Source: Bacteroidota bacterium (GTDB taxonomy: Bacteria > Bacteroidota > Bacteroidia > Bacteroidales > Prolixibacteraceae). From it: a DNA stretch of 64,000 bases. The position numbers were made by a program, and so were the translations under genes. The notes under the pieces are model-generated. The model saw only the letters and a list, made by a program, of their open reading frames with translations, did not search any database and was not told where the DNA came from. Below, in pieces: positions 49,608-57,287 of the stretch. The number at the start of each line of letters is the position of its first letter. Within the stretch, counting starts at the first letter, position 1. The stretch spans positions 1 through 64,000 of the forward strand of contig JAUYMU010000061.1 in the NCBI GenBank assembly GCA_030698405.1, written 5' to 3'.

Positions 49608-50972
49608 TTAAAGTGAGTCGTCCCCATTATCTGTTTCCTCATTTAGACCAATTTGTGAATCCAATATAGATTCACCCCAGGGAAATTCAGTAACATCGTT
49701 AAAGCTGGGAGGTAACTGGCTGTGAAAAATCGGTTCAATGACATCAGTTACAATTATTCCGACATTTTCACTTTCAACTTCCGGACGAAGGATTTCTCCT
49801 GTAATTTCAGAATTCACGATCTCAGTAACTGGTTCATAATGGATATTCTTTTCGCCCCAGGGAAATTCTTCAACATTTTGGAAGCTCAACACAGGTGCAC
49901 TCTGAATATCTATCGACGGAGCAGAATCAACAATAATCCCTGTCTCCACAGTTTCGGCAACAAGAGCTTCAGTCCCAACAGGTTCTCCCCATGGATATTC
50001 AGTAATTCCTTTAGGATCAATGACTACTGGATTGATTGTTTCTTCGGCAGCAATGGTGTTTTCTGATAATGAAACACTAACAGTCGGCTCTTTGTGTTCT
50101 ACAGGTTCACCCCAGGGATATTCTTCAACTTCTGACAATTCCGAAACAGATGCTGATTCATTCTTAATTTCCTCATTAAATATAATTTCTGAAGTATCGT
50201 TATCAGGTATCTGAACATTCATTTCATTTACAGTTTCTCCCCACGGAAATTCTGTAATCTGGCTTGAGTCAATAATTACAGAATCTAATTTGATCGATTC
50301 GTTGTCTGACAAAACAGTAATCTCAATATCTTCCGATAGCTCAAAAACACCTTGTTGTTTGAGATCAATGTCATCATCCAGTGTAATTATTTCTGCATTT
50401 GTAATATCTTCAATTTCAACCTGCTCGATTTCTATTGGTTCTGCTATTATTTCAGCGTTTACAACAGGCTGCATTATATCAGATTTGCTTTGAACATCTA
50501 ATGAAGCCAAATATTCATTCTTTTCAGATTGCGGCATCGACTGCCATTCTTCCTTATAATAAGTATTGTAAACATTGTCTTTCCATATAAACCATCCTCC
50601 CGGACCATTTATGCTTCTGGCAATTTTAAAAGCCTCACTGAATGGTAAATTTTCATCACTAATCTCTTGAACTGGATTTTTTGTATGCAGAATAACGGAT
50701 TCATTTTGCTCTTCCTGCGGATTGATAACGTTTGCCGAGGCCAAGCTACCCAGATTACCTTGCGGAGATTCCATATCGTCCGGATTCTGCATTTTGGGTA
50801 TAGTATTGGGTTCGTCCAATGAATAGAGCGAGAACAACCCTCCACCTAGGCCAATGCCAGCAAAAATAACACCTGCAGACGATAGTAATTCTTTCTGGCG
50901 CCTTGTAAGATTTTTCAGAACGAAATGGTTCTTTACTTCTTTTGTTCCTGATTTGATTTCTGTATTTTCCAT
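49608..50972 (-). CDS. Membrane protein with five PWGE motifs
   Basis: The ATG at 50972 gives 454 residues. A positively charged N-terminus (KNLTRRQKEL) precedes one transmembrane helix (SSAGVIFAGIGLGGGLFSLY, 32-51). Next comes a segment GPGGWFIWKDNVYNTYYKEE (124-143), a pattern seen in other Bacteroidota envelope proteins, and then an acidic, unstructured tail. The tail has five [EFY]PWGE motifs at residues 243, 286, 327, 371 and 431 with spacings of about 43, 41, 44 and 60. The N-terminus is cytosolic by charge and the tail extracytoplasmic. Promoter with the shared box. Function unknown. Confidence 0.72.
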   Translation of the reverse strand: MENTEIKSGTKEVKNHFVLKNLTRRQKELLSSAGVIFAGIGLGGGLFSLYSLDEPNTIPKMQNPDDMESPQGNLGSLASANVINPQEEQNESVILHTKNPVQEISDENLPFSEAFKIARSINGPGGWFIWKDNVYNTYYKEEWQSMPQSEKNEYLASLDVQSKSDIMQPVVNAEIIAEPIEIEQVEIEDITNAEIITLDDDIDLKQQGVFELSEDIEITVLSDNESIKLDSVIIDSSQITEFPWGETVNEMNVQIPDNDTSEIIFNEEIKNESASVSELSEVEEYPWGEPVEHKEPTVSVSLSENTIAAEETINPVVIDPKGITEYPWGEPVGTEALVAETVETGIIVDSAPSIDIQSAPVLSFQNVEEFPWGEKNIHYEPVTEIVNSEITGEILRPEVESENVGIIVTDVIEPIFHSQLPPSFNDVTEFPWGESILDSQIGLNEETDNGDDSL

Positions 50973-50996
50973 CACATTAGATTTTTAAATTTAAGG

Positions 50997-51063
50997 TTAA
51001 GTTAGTTGCTCATTTTTTATTTCCCAAAATGAATGTACTAAATGCAGGTTTTTGTTCATGAAA
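50997..51063 (-). promoter_or_regulatory. Promoter with shared upstream box, copy 3 (PWGE protein)
   Basis: On the minus strand TTTG (plus 51025-51028) and TAACTTAA (50997-51004) are again 20 bases apart, and the upstream block with CTGCATTTAGTACATTC aligns with the two other boxes. The box ends at the last base before the FHA stop codon (51064). Confidence 0.7.
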
Positions 51064-51720
51064 TTAATTGACCCAATTTGCTCCACAATTCTCACATTCT
51101 TTTTTAGCCGCCCAATGTTGCCATCGTCTGCTAATTAAACTTTTACCACATTTGGGACATTTATATACCATTTCAAGCTCCGCAGTCAAAATATCTATCC
51201 GGTCTTTTAGTTTTGAATCTCGCTGCAAGACAAGAGAGATAATTCCACCCAAAAGTCCTGCTCCTGTCATTACCGGGTAGCGGATCTGAGGATCTGAAAT
51301 AATAAAAAATGCAGCACCCATCACAAAGATGGTAATTAACGACCTTACAGTCAATGGTATAATTTGAGATTTACTTCTTGAATCGTTCACCTTTTTCTCA
51401 TAATCCTCATAAACTTTCTTTAATTGTTTAAATTCGTCATTAAAATCAGTTCTCGATTCTTTGACTTTTTTCGATATCTCTGAAAAAAGATATCTGGTAT
51501 CAATAATATATGAACCTAAACTAATCTTATTGTCTGGTGCGATGGATTTTTTCCTGATTCTCAAACCATTAACATAGGTGTTGTTATTTGAATCTAAATC
51601 CTCAATAATCAATTCACTCTCCGACTTAAATATTATTGACAAATGTTTACGTCCAACAACAGGTTCGTTAATAACGATATCATTTTCAGGAGATCGACCC
51701 AGGGTATATTGCGTCTTCAT
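51064..51720 (-). CDS. FHA, two-helix membrane, zinc-ribbon protein
   Basis: From the ATG at 51720 the protein has 218 residues; a TTG at 51741 would add seven. The FHA domain (1-80) has GRS (8-10), VGRKHL (22-27) and NNTYVNG, and is followed by a charged coiled segment (82-118), two transmembrane helices (about 124-142 and 149-166) and a C-terminal zinc ribbon (Cys188, Cys191, Cys209, Cys212). The FHA and ribbon domains are on the same, cytoplasmic side. This suits a membrane scaffold that binds phosphorylated partners. It lies 34 bases downstream of the LytTR gene. Confidence 0.93.
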   Translation of the reverse strand: MKTQYTLGRSPENDIVINEPVVGRKHLSIIFKSESELIIEDLDSNNNTYVNGLRIRKKSIAPDNKISLGSYIIDTRYLFSEISKKVKESRTDFNDEFKQLKKVYEDYEKKVNDSRSKSQIIPLTVRSLITIFVMGAAFFIISDPQIRYPVMTGAGLLGGIISLVLQRDSKLKDRIDILTAELEMVYKCPKCGKSLISRRWQHWAAKKECENCGANWVN

Positions 51721-51754
51721 TGTCTTATATGTTATTTTCAAAGATGTTTGTTAA

Positions 51755-52465
51755 TCAGGCTGTAAACCAAAGAAGATGTTCCTTTAATCTTTTTAAATAT
51801 ACAGGAGAAAGAACAATGCTAGTCGAATTATTATTCAATCCCTTAAAGTGTACCTTCATATCATCTACTCGAGTGATATTTTCAACATTGACAATGTAGG
51901 ATTTGCCAATTCGGACAATTTCCGGGAATGGGGATAGCCTTTGAAAAATATCTTTAATCTTCTTTGACAATAACACGGATTTCGAATTCCGCAGATGTAC
52001 TGTTGTATAGTTGCCATCTCCTTCGCAAAAACAAATATCATCGGAAGTTACAATGTCGAAACCTCCCTGGTAGTTTAGTTTTACTTTCAATCTTGCTGCT
52101 GTGTACTTTTCTTCAATTTTTTGATACATCAGGGCAACTGCCCTACGCGAAAATGGATACGGCAGAAAAAACACAGCATTGCATTGCCAGGAAAAATTAG
52201 CCACCATTAAATCCTTTGAGCAAAAGATCATTTGAATGATCGGGTAGTTTATCCTGAATTGCCAGATAAATCTACGTTGTTCAAGATTGAGCTCTTCAAT
52301 ATAAATTATGATTGTATTCTCAACTTTAGCATCAATTTTTTTCAAATCAGGAACATAAGCGATCGGAACTGAAGTATATTTATTGCCATACATTGCAGCC
52401 GTCAAATTTTTCAGATTTTCAGCTGTATCAGGCTTGAATCCCAAATAATAGATTTGTCTGTACAC
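51755..52465 (-). CDS. LytTR DNA-binding regulator with degenerate receiver
   Basis: The 236-residue protein begins at a GTG (52465). The first ~115 residues fold like a receiver (VENTIIIYIEELNLEQRRF) but lack the phospho-acceptor Asp, and the C-terminal ~100 residues are a LytTR domain (SDDICFCEGDGNYTTVHLRN; FPEIVRIGKSYIVNVENITR). It would bind DNA without a partner kinase of the LytS type. It begins the signalling cluster and is a candidate regulator for the shared promoter boxes, although their core is dyadic and LytTR sites are usually direct repeats. Confidence 0.88.
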   Translation of the reverse strand: MYRQIYYLGFKPDTAENLKNLTAAMYGNKYTSVPIAYVPDLKKIDAKVENTIIIYIEELNLEQRRFIWQFRINYPIIQMIFCSKDLMVANFSWQCNAVFFLPYPFSRRAVALMYQKIEEKYTAARLKVKLNYQGGFDIVTSDDICFCEGDGNYTTVHLRNSKSVLLSKKIKDIFQRLSPFPEIVRIGKSYIVNVENITRVDDMKVHFKGLNNNSTSIVLSPVYLKRLKEHLLWFTA

Positions 52466-52536
52466 GAGGATGGATTATAATGTGATTGTTTGAATAACTG
52501 CCTTGAAATAATAGAATTGGAATAATTTATTGTTTA

Positions 52537-52567
52537 TAAAAGTATGCATTACAAAATAAAATACAAA
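52537..52567 (-). promoter_or_regulatory. Putative promoter of LytTR gene
   Basis: TTTG (plus 52564-52567) and TACTTTTA (52537-52544) stand 19 bases apart on the minus strand, about 75 bases before the GTG start. The shared box is absent. Confidence 0.5.
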
Positions 52568-52720
52568 TCGTATAGTAAGCTATATAAATGTTTTATGGCA
52601 TTAAACGAAAATCATATTTTTTAATTTTTTTTTATTATATTACGAGGAGCGTTGATTTCTTTCGAAATGATTTTCGAAACTCACTGACAGGAATTGTCAG
52701 CATTTTAATGGAGTGATGAT

Positions 52721-52855
52721 ATGTTTCGTCAAAAGATTTATTATCTTTTCAACCCAATAACCACGCCAGTGGATGAGCCACAACTAAATTCACAAACGTT
52801 GAGAGAGATGCTGATCATGGAACAGTTCAGAAATGAGGACACAGATTTTCGGTAA
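52721..52855 (+). CDS. Possible 44-residue small protein
   Basis: An ATG at 52721, preceded by GGAG at about 52710, opens a 44-residue frame (MFRQKIYYLFNPITTPVDEP...) ending TDFR. It is divergent from the LytTR gene and preceded by a short hairpin (CTGACA/TGTCAG, 52684-52700). There is no similarity that I recognise, and the length is within chance. The 467-base gap 52466-52932 holds nothing else beyond the LytTR promoter. Confidence 0.3.
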   Translation: MFRQKIYYLFNPITTPVDEPQLNSQTLREMLIMEQFRNEDTDFR

Positions 52856-52932
52856 GGAAAACCCATGAAATCTGAATCGAATGATTTTGTAGTGAAAATA
52901 AGTCTTAAAACAAGAATTGGGATTAGCCGGTA

Positions 52933-53379
52933 TTAGTTCCTGACGATGATACGACCACCTGTGTATGAAGTGCGGTATTGTTTTAAAGGTTCAATTGCAG
53001 GTCCCTTCATCACGCTGCCATTTCCTCCGAACAGCATGTATTGAGATCCACAGCAGGGGCATTCGGCTATACCGCTCCCATCCGTTGTTACCTTACAGGT
53101 TGATGATACTTCATGGGTGCAGGCAGCATCAAATGACAGAAACGGAGCTGCTTCGTCGCCCCAATTGTTGACAACGATGATTCCTCCAAAACCAGCGTTG
53201 CCAAAATAAACAGAACCACCCGGAGTATTGAATTCGATGTAATTGGTTGGGCTAAAATTCATATTGACGGTTACATAAGGGACAACTGACGTGTAGTCAT
53301 CTTTACATCCACTTATTCCCGTCAGAAAAAACGAGCAAATCAAAACTGTTTTTAATACTTTACCCGAAAGCTGAGCCAT
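52933..53379 (-). CDS. Rieske-like lipoprotein with altered cluster ligands
   Basis: The 148-residue lipoprotein (signal ending LTGISGC) has a Rieske-like domain. CTH (in DAACTHEV) is the first Cys-His box, and CPCCGSQY occupies the second, where Rieske proteins have CxxH. The second His is thus a Cys, which would give a 3Cys-1His site. The following LFGGNGSVMKGPAIEPLKQY is typical of the family. It may bind an Fe-S cluster in the periplasm. The gene is alone. Confidence 0.8.
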   Translation of the reverse strand: MAQLSGKVLKTVLICSFFLTGISGCKDDYTSVVPYVTVNMNFSPTNYIEFNTPGGSVYFGNAGFGGIIVVNNWGDEAAPFLSFDAACTHEVSSTCKVTTDGSGIAECPCCGSQYMLFGGNGSVMKGPAIEPLKQYRTSYTGGRIIVRN

Positions 53380-53454
53380 TTTTTATATCTTTAATGCTTT
53401 AATTAGAACAAAGAAAAGGACAAATTATTTTATTCTGTCTCAAAAACATTCAAA

Positions 53455-53907
53455 ATGGAAGATTATATATTTCTGATTATTGCTGTTGCGCTCTCGATTT
53501 ATGCAGCCATCAATAAAAACAAGAAGAATAAAGAAGAACCCGTTCTTTTAGAAGAGGGAGATGAAGAATTGGAAGAGAACAACGCGCGGAATTTTTTCAT
53601 GGATCAATTGCTGGGCGAAGATTTCCTGGAAAAACCGATCGTAAAGAAGCCTAAGACGGTAAAGGTACCACAGATTCCTGTCAGGGCTGAATTTAAAAGC
53701 GGACTCGACATGAATAAGAAAGGGCTATTCAAATCCAGGTTTGTAAGCACCTTGCCCGAACGTGTCAAACGCCCATCTGTTTCAAGCATGAACATACAGC
53801 CTGAAGAAGAGGAAGATAATTTGATGGAAGAAAGAGGCAGCTACCTCGATGATTTTTCGTTACGAAAGGCAGTTATTTACTCCCAGATTCTGGAACGAAA
53901 ATATTAG
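53455..53907 (+). CDS. Membrane-anchored protein of unknown function
   Basis: The 150-residue product has one N-terminal transmembrane helix (DYIFLIIAVALSIYAAINK) and then a charged, largely disordered cytoplasmic part rich in Glu and Lys (NKKNKEEPVLLEEGDEELEE; EEEEDNLMEERGSYLDDFSL). The final DFSLRKAVIYSQILERKY is a conserved-looking helix. No function can be assigned. It runs in the same direction as greA, with 225 bases between. Confidence 0.65.
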   Translation: MEDYIFLIIAVALSIYAAINKNKKNKEEPVLLEEGDEELEENNARNFFMDQLLGEDFLEKPIVKKPKTVKVPQIPVRAEFKSGLDMNKKGLFKSRFVSTLPERVKRPSVSSMNIQPEEEEDNLMEERGSYLDDFSLRKAVIYSQILERKY

Positions 53908-54052
53908 CCCACACCTAATCACAAGGATTTATTGACAGATTGAACACCTTTTTTTTTCTGCAAATAAAAAGAACAAGGACTGAAACTTTTTATTATTCAG
54001 ACAATTAAATGTTTTATAAAACATACCGGTTAGTTAAGGTGAAAATTTTTTA

Positions 54053-54099
54053 TATGTTTGTATCCCGAAAGAGTTCCGCAATAGCCGGAATTCTTTTTT
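54053..54099 (+). promoter_or_regulatory. greA promoter -7 and leader attenuator hairpin
   Basis: TATGTTTG (54053-54060) fits the Bacteroidota -7 consensus. Immediately after, GAGTTCCG/CGGAATTC (54071-54092) form a stem followed by TTTTTTG, an intrinsic terminator shape inside the leader about 33 bases before the greA ATG. GreA acts on paused RNA polymerase, so a leader terminator could give feedback. Confidence 0.6.
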
Positions 54100-54132
54100 G
54101 TTTTAATAGTGTTTAAAGAAAGAATAAAAACC

Positions 54133-54606
54133 ATGAAGAAGGTTACTTATATTACAGAAGAAGGCCTTAAGAAATTGAAAGATGAACTCGATCGTCTTAT
54201 CACAATTGAGCGCCCTAAAATTTCGAAAGCAATTGGTGAAGCAATTGAAAAAGGTGATATCTCGGAAAATGCCGAATACGATGCTGCAAAAGATGCTCAG
54301 GGCATGTTGGAAGCAAAGATGTCGGTACTGAGTGAGCAAATTGCAACCGCCCGAATAATCGATGAATCGAAAATTAATACAACCAGTGTCCAGATATTGA
54401 ACAAGGTTACGATACTGAACAAAGCGAACAATACCACCATGCAATATACAATCGTTTCAGAACCCGAAGCAGATCTGAAAGTTGGAAAGATTTCGATCCA
54501 AACTCCGATTGCCAAAGGGTTGCTGGGTAAAAAGCTTGGTGATGTAGTTGAAATTCAGGTGCCGTCGGGCAAAATGCAATTTGAAATAATTGATATCGCA
54601 ATCTGA
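54133..54606 (+). CDS. greA: Transcription elongation factor GreA
   Basis: From the ATG at 54133 the protein has 157 residues, the family's usual length; the ATG at 54109 would add eight residues. The N-terminal coiled coil (TEEGLKKLKDELDRLITIER with EKGDISENAEYDAAKDAQ) and C-terminal FKBP-like domain (KISIQTPIAKGLLGKKLGD) are diagnostic. It stimulates RNA cleavage in stalled polymerase. The gene is followed 11 bases later by the HIT gene and both end at the terminator at 55050. Confidence 0.95.
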   Translation: MKKVTYITEEGLKKLKDELDRLITIERPKISKAIGEAIEKGDISENAEYDAAKDAQGMLEAKMSVLSEQIATARIIDESKINTTSVQILNKVTILNKANNTTMQYTIVSEPEADLKVGKISIQTPIAKGLLGKKLGDVVEIQVPSGKMQFEIIDIAI

Positions 54607-54617
54607 CAATTGACAAA

Positions 54618-55019
54618 ATGGCCAGCATTTTTACCAAAATTGTAAACGGAGAAATACCTTCATGGAAGGTAGCCGAAGATGAAAACTTCTTCGCTTTTCT
54701 TGATATTTTCCCCGTTGCCAAAGGTCACACACTGGTTATTCCAAAAAAGGAAGTCGATTACCTGTTCGATCTGGACGATGAAACCTACATCGGATTGCAA
54801 CTGTTTGCAAAAAAGGTAGCGCTCGGAATTCAAAAAGCCATACCCTGCAAAAAAGTCGGGGTAATGGTTTTAGGACTTGAAGTGCCTCATGCACACATTC
54901 ATTTGGTTCCGATGCAGACAGAGGCTGACTTGCTTCACTTCTCGAAGAAATTGTCGTTCAGTAAAGAAGAAATGGCTGAAATCACTGCCGCCATTGCAAA
55001 AGAAATTGAATTAGGATAA
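54618..55019 (+). CDS. HIT family nucleotide-binding protein
   Basis: The 133-residue protein has the HIT signature: IFTKIVNGEIPSWKVAEDEN at the start, VIPKKEVDYLFDL, and the histidine triad in VPHAHIHLVPM (about 92-102, with the first and second His catalytic). These hydrolyse or transfer nucleotides such as AMP-lysine or ADP. It is co-transcribed with greA (11-base gap), a common pairing in Bacteroidota. Confidence 0.95.
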   Translation: MASIFTKIVNGEIPSWKVAEDENFFAFLDIFPVAKGHTLVIPKKEVDYLFDLDDETYIGLQLFAKKVALGIQKAIPCKKVGVMVLGLEVPHAHIHLVPMQTEADLLHFSKKLSFSKEEMAEITAAIAKEIELG

Positions 55020-55049
55020 AGTTCCGATTTAAAAATTCAAGATACAGAG

Positions 55050-55074
55050 ATCCCGGGAAACCGGGATTTTTTTT
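55050..55074 (+). terminator. Intrinsic terminator of greA-HIT operon
   Basis: ATCCCGG and CCGGGAT pair around GAAA and are followed by eight T. Confidence 0.85.
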
Positions 55075-55163
55075 GCCTTGGAATGAACCCTTATTGGCGA
55101 AAATGATCGATTAATTCAGGAAGAGGGCAGTTACTATTCAATGGCAGCTACGAACTTTTGGGC

Positions 55164-55493
55164 TTATGAAAGAATTGTAATTATTTTTTGTATCACATTA
55201 TTTACAGATATTTCATTGAGCGAGGCTACCTTTTTAATAATAATTCCCTTGTCTGCTGTAAAAATACGGTTAGGACGAATATTGCTTGCCACTGTTAATT
55301 TGTTGGTTTTAAAATCATTGGATTCAATGGCAATAGCGTAGTTATCTTTAATTTGCTGGCTGGTAATCTGACAAAGTATAATATCATCGCCTTGCAAATT
55401 AGCTAATACAAGGGCTGGCCTTTTCTTACTCCCCGAAAGGTCAGAAAAAGGGAAAGGGATCACAACGATATCGCCTTTTACAAATTTTTCCAT
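55164..55493 (-). CDS. MazF/PemK-type mRNA endoribonuclease toxin
   Basis: The 109-residue product has the PemK/MazF fold marks: KGDIVVIPFPFSDLSGSKKR at the start (conserved Arg/Lys at the RNA site), PALVLANLQ, and ILCQITSQ in the middle (Gln/Thr/Ser active-site strand). The length and spacing suit the family. Its start overlaps the antitoxin gene by 16 bases, so translation is probably coupled. Confidence 0.9.
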   Translation of the reverse strand: MEKFVKGDIVVIPFPFSDLSGSKKRPALVLANLQGDDIILCQITSQQIKDNYAIAIESNDFKTNKLTVASNIRPNRIFTADKGIIIKKVASLNEISVNNVIQKIITILS

Positions 55494-55705
55494 GCTTCAT
55501 CTTCTTCGGTTGAGAGCCAGTCTTTTGCTAATGCTTTTTCACTTGCAAAATGCGTATAAACTTTGTCATTGTCCATGGATGGATTCGTTTCCTTACGAAT
55601 AACCTCGCCAAGTTTAACCTTTTCCTTATAAGGTAATTGTTTTACAAGGTCAACTACCTGATTGAAACTAAGCGAAAGATTTATGTTGCCTGCTAAAGTT
55701 TTCAT
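55478..55705 (-). CDS. Antitoxin partner of MazF-type toxin
   Basis: The 75-residue product begins with a beta-helix DNA-binding-like part (LAGNINLSLSFNQVVDLVKQ) and ends in an acidic, Trp-rich tail (LAKDWLSTEEDEAWKNL) of the kind that inserts into a MazF partner. The order antitoxin-toxin with overlap is standard. Exact family unknown. Confidence 0.75.
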   Translation of the reverse strand: MKTLAGNINLSLSFNQVVDLVKQLPYKEKVKLGEVIRKETNPSMDNDKVYTHFASEKALAKDWLSTEEDEAWKNL

Positions 55706-55787
55706 AGTGTCTTGAAGGATTTATTGTTGGCAAATTTACAAAAAGAAAAAAGACAAAACTTCTAAAATATTATCAAATTCAATGTCA

Positions 55788-56339
55788 CTACTTCACCCTT
55801 CCCGGATTCTTCTTTACAAAATCGCCCCAGCTTTTCACTCCTGATTTTGTTACCGGGTTTTTCATTTGCAGGTAATGGCAAACAGCTACTGCCACGGCAT
55901 CGGTAGCATCCAATTCCTTCGGAAGTTCGTTCAGGCTGAACATGTTTTTCAGGAAAAAAGCAACCTGTTCTTTGGCAGCGCGTCCCATTCCGGTGATCGA
56001 TTGTTTCACTTTCAGCGGGGCATATTCAGAAACGGGAATGTTGCGGCTCAGCGCCAGTCCCATCACCACACCCTGTGCGCGTCCCAATTTAAGCATTGCC
56101 TGAATGTCCTTTCCGTAAAAAGGTGATTCAATCGCCAGTTCATCAGGCTGCAACTCATCCAGAAGCAAAACAGTACGATCGAAAATGTTCTTCAATTTCT
56201 GGTAGTGATCCGATCCTGTCGTTTTGATAACGCCAACCTGCATTATACGAGGTTTGTTGTTTAACACTTCGATCAATCCGAAACCCATCACGTTGGTTCC
56301 AGGGTCAATACCAAGAATTTTTATTGGTTTAATGTCCAT
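55788..56339 (-). CDS. ruvC: Holliday junction resolvase RuvC
   Basis: The 183-residue protein has the four catalytic acidic residues in order: LGIDPGTNVMGFGLIEV (Asp), LAIESPFYGKD (Glu), and DATDAVAVAVCH (two Asp). The RNase-H fold and length are normal. It cuts Holliday junctions with RuvAB. It is followed upstream by the DMT transporter gene, 24 bases away on the same strand, which is not a usual partner. Confidence 0.96.
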   Translation of the reverse strand: MDIKPIKILGIDPGTNVMGFGLIEVLNNKPRIMQVGVIKTTGSDHYQKLKNIFDRTVLLLDELQPDELAIESPFYGKDIQAMLKLGRAQGVVMGLALSRNIPVSEYAPLKVKQSITGMGRAAKEQVAFFLKNMFSLNELPKELDATDAVAVAVCHYLQMKNPVTKSGVKSWGDFVKKNPGRVK

Positions 56340-56363
56340 GAATAATTTACTAAAAGTTCAAAG

Positions 56364-57236
56364 TTAACGCTTCTGCTGAAACCAAATTCCTGAAACAATA
56401 AATGCAAGGCCGATAAAAGTGGTGATGTAAATTGTTTCACCCAAAATAAAATGAATGAATATCAGTGAAAGAAAGGGTGACAAAAAAATCAGATTGCCGG
56501 TTTTTGCATTGTTCTCGCTGTAATGCATCGCTTTCATCCACAAAATATAGGTTATTCCGAGCTCGAACAATCCAATATAAATTGCTGCCGGGAGCGCCTT
56601 CAATTCAGGAAAATGGAAGTCGGTAAAAAGGAAAGCTGTGATCAGCAAATAAACCAATCCAAATGCAAAATTCCAGAACAGTTTGAATAGCTGATCGCGT
56701 TTGTCCTTCACGCTTAAAATCCAGAAAAGAGCCCAGATAACGCTGCTTCCAACAGCCAGCAACGCTCCGGAAATATTGGTATTTGCCATTCCGTAAAGAC
56801 TTCCCTGCGACGAAATAAAAATCACACCCACAAAGCTGATAAGAATTGCGGCAATGTTCCTTCCTGTAATTTTCTGACCGAGCATAGGAGCTGAAAGCAA
56901 TGCCAGCATAATGGGCCAAATCATGTTCAGCGGCTGCGCAACCTGCGCCGGAAGCAGACTGTATGCCTGAAAAAGAATGAGATAATAACCGAATGGATTC
57001 AGCGCTCCAAGCATGGCTGATTTTCCCAATCCTGACCATGTAACGGTGAATAATTCTTTTAATTTACCCTGAAAAAGGATGACCACAAAAAAGGTAAGCA
57101 ATGAAAATACCGAAGCAGTCAAAATCAGGTAAAGCGGCGAAAGTGTTTTCAGTCCGATTTTAAAGGCTGTGGCAACTGTTGACCACAATACGACAGAACA
57201 GAGGGCATAGATATATGCTTTGGAGAGCCTTTTCAT
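56364..57236 (-). CDS. EamA/DMT-family transporter
   Basis: The 290-residue protein is almost entirely hydrophobic, with ten predicted transmembrane helices and two EamA repeats (about 1-140 and 150-290). The N-terminal segment (YIYALCSVVLWSTVATAFKI) and the late EFGITYI-like stretch (LFELGITYILWMKAMHYSEN) are typical. Such DMT transporters export metabolites or amino acids. Substrate unknown. It shares a direction and short gap with ruvC. Confidence 0.87.
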   Translation of the reverse strand: MKRLSKAYIYALCSVVLWSTVATAFKIGLKTLSPLYLILTASVFSLLTFFVVILFQGKLKELFTVTWSGLGKSAMLGALNPFGYYLILFQAYSLLPAQVAQPLNMIWPIMLALLSAPMLGQKITGRNIAAILISFVGVIFISSQGSLYGMANTNISGALLAVGSSVIWALFWILSVKDKRDQLFKLFWNFAFGLVYLLITAFLFTDFHFPELKALPAAIYIGLFELGITYILWMKAMHYSENNAKTGNLIFLSPFLSLIFIHFILGETIYITTFIGLAFIVSGIWFQQKR

Positions 57237-57287
57237 GAAATATAAATTAGTTTGGGGCTAAAGCCCTGAGATCTTTGTATATCATCT

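Noticed and set aside
49529-49642. Longer N-terminus for the 51-residue zinc-ribbon protein
   Set aside because: The extension overlaps the end of the PWGE gene and reads like random translation; the alignment with the FHA protein starts exactly at the internal ATG.
51755-52465. Full two-component pair for the LytTR gene
   Set aside because: No histidine kinase gene adjoins it, and its receiver lacks the phospho-acceptor Asp.
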